A DNA stretch of 8,821 bases from Methanomassiliicoccaceae archaeon (GTDB taxonomy: Archaea; Thermoplasmatota; Thermoplasmata; Methanomassiliicoccales; Methanomethylophilaceae). The stretch is taken from assembly GCA_016282555.1 (NCBI GenBank), contig JAEEKU010000119.1:1-8821 (forward strand), read 5' to 3'. Shown here one piece after another: positions 6,151-8,821 of this stretch. The notes below the pieces were generated by a model. It saw nothing but the letters and a program-made list of their open reading frames with translations, was not told the origin of the DNA and did not search any database. Within the stretch, counting starts at the first letter, position 1, and each line of letters opens with the position of its first letter. The position numbers and the translations under genes are program-made.

Positions 6151-6834
6151 ATGACCGGAGTGACCAAGGAGAGCCTCGCGGAGAAGACCAGAATCTATAT
6201 CGATGCGCATCCGAGCATCAAGGACTGCGTCGCCAAAGGGCTGATCAACTATTCGTCTCTCGCAAGAGTGATAATGAAGGATCTGGACGTCGAAAACGAG
6301 GAAGCGGTCGTCATCGCATGCCGCCGTTACGCTTCCAAGCTTTCGGTTACGACCGATCACGAAATGAGAATACTGAAAATCCTCAGAGACAGCAGGCTGG
6401 AGATGAGGACGAAGACCTGCATCGTGACTGCTAAAAACGACTGGTCCGTGCTTCATAAAATGGACAATCTGTTCAAGGATCTCTGGAACGAGAATTCCAT
6501 TATGCAGTGCGTCCAGTCCGCTTCGGCGGTTACGATCATAGCCGATAAGATGCTGAAAGAGAGAATTATCGACACCGTCGGAAAGTTCAATATCATAAAG
6601 GTCCGCGAGAATCTCGTGGAGATAGCCGTGAAATCTCCGGAGGGGATCGTCGATACCAGCGGAGTCATAGCGTATCTGATAACGAACCTCTCCGACGCGG
6701 GCATCAATCTGGAGGAGACTGTAAGCTGCCACACCGATACTATCTTCATCGTGAGCGAGTCGGATATGATCGACGCGTATACGGTTCTGACCAAATGCAT
6801 CCAGTCCGCGGAGAAGATCGCCGGCCAGTCATGA
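6151..6834 (+). CDS. ACT-domain protein, probable amino-acid-responsive regulator
   Basis: A 227-residue soluble protein. The C-terminal part (about 153-220) reads as a clear ACT domain: a strand (LVEIAVKSP), a loop with SGVIAYLITNL and then DAGINLEETVSCHTDTIFIV. ACT domains bind amino acids and control metabolic enzymes or regulators. The preceding stretch (about 88-150, with CIVTAKND and SAVTIIADKML) looks like a second, weaker ACT-like repeat. The N-terminus (1-66) is helical and polar, including PSIKDCVAKGLINYSSLARVI (21-41). This could be a small helix-turn-helix or oligomerisation unit, but I cannot assign it. I recall similar uncharacterised archaeal ACT proteins without a known target. 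There is no catalytic domain, signal peptide or membrane segment. It lies just after the arg operon but behind a terminator and its own promoter. A role in arginine or other amino-acid control is inference from domain and neighbourhood. Confidence 0.8.
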   Translation: MTGVTKESLAEKTRIYIDAHPSIKDCVAKGLINYSSLARVIMKDLDVENEEAVVIACRRYASKLSVTTDHEMRILKILRDSRLEMRTKTCIVTAKNDWSVLHKMDNLFKDLWNENSIMQCVQSASAVTIIADKMLKERIIDTVGKFNIIKVRENLVEIAVKSPEGIVDTSGVIAYLITNLSDAGINLEETVSCHTDTIFIVSESDMIDAYTVLTKCIQSAEKIAGQS

Positions 6835-6835
6835 A

Positions 6836-6851
6836 AGGCCGGTCCGGGCCT
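6836..6851. terminator. Short hairpin between convergent genes
   Basis: AGGCC (6836-6840) and GGCCT (6847-6851) form a 5-bp stem with a 6-nt loop, filling the 16-nt gap between the two convergent stop codons. It has no long T-run on either strand, so a role as a two-way terminator is weakly supported. Confidence 0.25.
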
Positions 6852-8341
6852 CAGTCTTCATGGAAAAGGCATTTCGTCTGGTACTCCGGCTCGCACGAGA
6901 GGTAGATTCCCAGTTTTTTGTACATCCTTTCGTCGACCGGAGATACTATTATCGACGAATGCGCGTCGCACCCTTCGAGTCCGGGGATCGCCGAGAAGGC
7001 CTTTTCCGCATAATCGTTAGTATTCGCCGCGATGGAGAGAGCTACGAGCATCTCGTCGATATGCAGGCGCGGATTCTTGTTTCCCAGATATTCGACTTTC
7101 AGCCTCTGCATCGATTTTATGACCTCCGGAGTAATCAGAAGTATCTCGTCCGGTATTCCCGCTATTTTTTTCAGGGAATTGAGGATCAGCGCCGAAGACG
7201 CGCTCAGGAGAGAGGACGCCTTTCCGGTTACTATAGCTCCTCCGGGAAGTTCCATGGCGACCATCGGCCTTTCGCCGCCGTAACCGCATTCTCTTACGGT
7301 CCGGACGGTATTGCGGCACAGAGGGCTGATTCCCGCGCGTTTCATGCACAGCTCCATTTTGAAAATGATGCTGCTGTTATCTTTTCCTTCTCTGTGATCG
7401 CAAAGGGCTTCGAAATAGCGTCTGATTATCTCGTTCTCGGCCGCCTTGCGTACTTTGGAATCGTCCACTATGCAGTATCCGGCCATGTTCACGCCCATGT
7501 CCGTCGGAGATTTGTACGGGGATTTTCCGGATACTCCTTCCAGGATAGCATTCAGCACCGGGAATATTTCCATATCGCGGTTGTAATTCACCGCAGGCTC
7601 CCCGTACGCGTCCAGGTGGAAGGAATCTATCATGTTATTGTCTCCGAGATCCGCGGTCGCTGCCTCGTAGGCGATGTTGACGGGGTGGCTGAGAGGCAGG
7701 TTCCAGACGGGGAACGTTTCGAATTTGGCATAGCCCGCGGAAACGCCCCTTTTGTTTTCGTGGTAGATTTGGGAAAGACACACGGCCATCTTTCCGCTGC
7801 CGGGCCCCGGGGCGGTGACTATGACCAGCGGTTTGGTGGTTTCGATATAATCATTTTTCCCGTATCCCTTGTCGCTGGCTATCAGGCCTACATCGGAAGG
7901 ATACCCTTCGATCGGATAATGCCTGTAGACGCGGAGACCCAGGGTTTCGGCCTTCACCTGAAAATTGACGGCGGAAGTCTGGCCGGTAAATCTTGTTATT
8001 ACTACTCCGGAAACGTCGATTCCTCTGTTTTTGAACGAATCTACGAGCCGGAACACTTCCAGATCGTATCCGATTCCTATATCCTTGCGGACTTTGTTCT
8101 TCTCGATATCCTCGGCGTTTACGGCGATGATTGCTTCGGCATCGGAGCCGAACTGCATCAGCATGGAGATTTTGCTGTCCGGCTGGAAACCCGGGAGAAC
8201 TCTGGAAGCGTGATAATCATCGAACAGTTTGCCGCCGAATTCGAGGTACAGTTTGCCGCCGAATTTGCGGATGCGCTCTCTGATATGTTCAGACTGAGTC
8301 TCTATGTATTTTCTGTTATCGAATCCGGGTCCGTCTTCCAT
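6851..8341 (-). CDS. DUF1846 family protein
   Basis: A 496-residue protein matching, by memory of the family, DUF1846 (PF08903) along its whole length. Conserved blocks include QSEHIRERI (16-24), KLYLEFGGKLFDDYHASRVLPG (30-51), EDIEKNKVR (77-85), GYGKNDYIETT (159-169), the glycine-rich APGPGSGKM (177-185, P-loop-like), NLPLSHPVNIAYEAATADL (214-232), NYNRDMEIFPVL (253-264) and SPYKSPTDMGVNMAG (274-288). The family is common in Firmicutes and Actinobacteria and has no established biochemical role; GPGSGK hints at nucleotide binding. The frame extends upstream to an ATG at 8413, but the extra 24 residues are unlike the family, whose members start just before GFDN-x-x-Y. I therefore prefer the ATG at 8341. 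TATA-like boxes exist upstream of both ATGs. No signal peptide or membrane segment is seen. It converges on the ACT gene with a 16-nt gap. Confidence 0.9.
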   Translation of the reverse strand: MEDGPGFDNRKYIETQSEHIRERIRKFGGKLYLEFGGKLFDDYHASRVLPGFQPDSKISMLMQFGSDAEAIIAVNAEDIEKNKVRKDIGIGYDLEVFRLVDSFKNRGIDVSGVVITRFTGQTSAVNFQVKAETLGLRVYRHYPIEGYPSDVGLIASDKGYGKNDYIETTKPLVIVTAPGPGSGKMAVCLSQIYHENKRGVSAGYAKFETFPVWNLPLSHPVNIAYEAATADLGDNNMIDSFHLDAYGEPAVNYNRDMEIFPVLNAILEGVSGKSPYKSPTDMGVNMAGYCIVDDSKVRKAAENEIIRRYFEALCDHREGKDNSSIIFKMELCMKRAGISPLCRNTVRTVRECGYGGERPMVAMELPGGAIVTGKASSLLSASSALILNSLKKIAGIPDEILLITPEVIKSMQRLKVEYLGNKNPRLHIDEMLVALSIAANTNDYAEKAFSAIPGLEGCDAHSSIIVSPVDERMYKKLGIYLSCEPEYQTKCLFHED

Positions 8342-8360
8342 GTAAGCGGTGTACTTCCTT

Positions 8361-8371
8361 GTATGTAATAA
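8361..8371 (-). promoter_or_regulatory. Possible TATA box for DUF1846 start at 8341
   Basis: On the minus strand TTATTACATAC (8371-8361) resembles the two TATTATATA boxes elsewhere in the window, and its TATTACATA core ends 21 nt before the preferred ATG. A competing AT-rich element, ACATATATAC (8440-8431), would serve the longer ATG at 8413. The sequence alone does not decide between them. Confidence 0.35.
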
Positions 8372-8413
8372 GTATTGCGCAACATCAGTGCAGCTGTACA
8401 GATAAAAATTCAT

Positions 8414-8615
8414 AAATTGAGTATAATAGTGTATATATGTATGTAAAAATTTTTGAATAATAGATATATGTCTATAATACGGATAAAAGGCTGTTTAATT
8501 ATAATTCCGGAACGGAACGGGGGCGCCCGGGTAATTCTCTTCCGGAACGCGCCGCGGAGACAGCAGACGATCTGGGTGCAGCCGGCGGAATATGAATCCG
8601 AGACGGCGCACAAAT
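8414..8615. other. Intergenic region without a recognisable gene
   Basis: Bases 8414-8506 are strongly AT-rich and hold several TATA-like stretches, consistent with promoter DNA for the minus-strand DUF1846 gene. They include TATATGTCTATAATAC at 8465-8480, nearly identical to a sequence upstream of the ACT gene. Bases 8507-8615 are GC-rich, with a 10-bp direct repeat TTCCGGAACG (8505-8514 and 8540-8549) and a GGGCGCCC palindrome near 8520. A minus-strand open frame crosses this area, but its translation looks like non-coding sequence. Confidence 0.4.
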
Positions 8616-8634
8616 GATACTTTTAAATAGTATC
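8616..8634 (+). promoter_or_regulatory. Strong TATA box inside an inverted repeat
   Basis: GATACT (8616-8621) and AGTATC (8629-8634) are perfect 6-bp inverted arms around TTTAAAT, so the TATA element TTTTAAATA (8621-8629) sits inside a near-perfect 19-bp palindrome (8 of 9 pairs). Transcription would start near 8648-8653, heading off the right edge. The arrangement suggests a promoter that a dimeric repressor could block; both the orientation and the regulation are inferred. Confidence 0.5.
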
Positions 8635-8641
8635 AGTATAT

Positions 8642-8821
8642 CGGGCGTTTGCGCCTGCAAGTGCCGGCGCAGATTCATTCAGAATCGCAATGCACCTGGA
8701 ACAGCGGCAGAGTCTGATCCGGGGAAGAGGCATAGGGTCCCGCCATAGGAGGAACGCGCGGGGCAGCCCGATGATTGCCGATCATACGAAACCTGGACGT
8801 GTGCTAGATCATACGCCAGCG
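8642..8821 (+). other. Start of an unidentified transcript: structured RNA, leader, or 5' end of a gene
   Basis: At the predicted transcript start, TGCGCC (8650-8655) pairs with GGCGCA (8666-8671). This is followed at once by a second hairpin, GATTC (8672-8676) with GAATC (8682-8686). Later come ATGAT/ATCAT (8771-8775 with 8781-8785) and a 9-bp direct repeat GATCATACG (8780-8788, 8807-8815). One plus frame is open from 8627 to the edge, with an ATG at 8690 (44 codons) and no ribosome site; its Arg/Gly-rich translation matches nothing I recognise. It could be a non-coding RNA, an rRNA leader or a truncated gene. I could not match it to tRNA, 5S, SRP RNA or RNase P RNA. Confidence 0.25.

Noticed and set aside
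6860..8368. 502-codon plus-strand open frame opposite DUF1846
   Set aside because: The minus strand encodes a family conserved along its whole length. The antisense translation is low in motifs and has no promoter or ribosome site.
8410..8613. 67-residue minus-strand open frame upstream of DUF1846
   Set aside because: Its second half is simply the AT-rich promoter block translated, and it lacks a ribosome site and homology signals.
8642..8821. RNase P RNA, SRP RNA or 5S rRNA at the right edge
   Set aside because: GGAGGAAC near 8747 recalls an RNase P core, but it lies about 100 nt from the predicted 5' end and the flanking conserved bases are absent. The SRP helix-8 loop and 5S signatures are also missing.
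1..8821. CRISPR array, insertion sequence, tRNA genes or attachment sites
   Set aside because: I found no regularly spaced repeats, transposase motifs, terminal inverted repeats or tRNA cloverleaf signatures on either strand.

Overview
The window looks archaeal, most likely a Thermoplasmata methanogen of the Methanomassiliicoccales type. That placement is an inference from three things. TATA-box promoters sit about 25 nt upstream of start codons, with no Shine-Dalgarno site (leaderless genes). The internal genes of the arginine operon, by contrast, do have Shine-Dalgarno-like sites. The gene set itself (a NifH-like reductase, an archaeal ACT-domain protein, a clustered acetyl-ornithine pathway) also fits. 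No rRNA or tRNA is visible to settle the taxonomy.

Layout, left to right. Positions 1-1313 (minus strand, running off the left edge) hold a nitrogenase-like gene in which a complete NifH-type iron protein is fused in frame to the start of a NifD/NifE-type component 1. A 381-nt divergent intergenic region follows, with promoters for both sides and two strong hairpins. Positions 1695-5969 are a tight plus-strand operon argC-argJ-argB-argD, with gaps of 3, 9 and 21 nt and a hairpin/T-run terminator just after argD. Next comes a separately promoted, leaderless gene for a two-ACT-domain protein (6151-6834). It converges, with a 16-nt gap, on a minus-strand DUF1846 gene (6851-8341). The right end (8342-8821) is AT-rich promoter DNA, then GC-rich DNA with no recognisable gene, then a strong TATA box inside an inverted repeat facing the right edge.

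How the genes fit together. ArgB phosphorylates N-acetylglutamate, ArgC reduces it to the semialdehyde, ArgD transaminates it to N-acetylornithine, and ArgJ moves the acetyl group back to glutamate, releasing ornithine. The four genes therefore make one complete acetyl-recycling ornithine module. The ACT-domain protein is a plausible amino-acid-sensing regulator. AGACA/TGTCT elements occur upstream of both argC and the ACT gene, and related sequences lie near the other two promoters.

The most unusual item is the NifH-NifD-like single-chain fusion. The other leads are an altered self-cleavage segment in ArgJ, the shared promoter motif, and the unexplained promoter and structured DNA at the right edge. 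All family assignments come from motif recognition by eye, without database searches.
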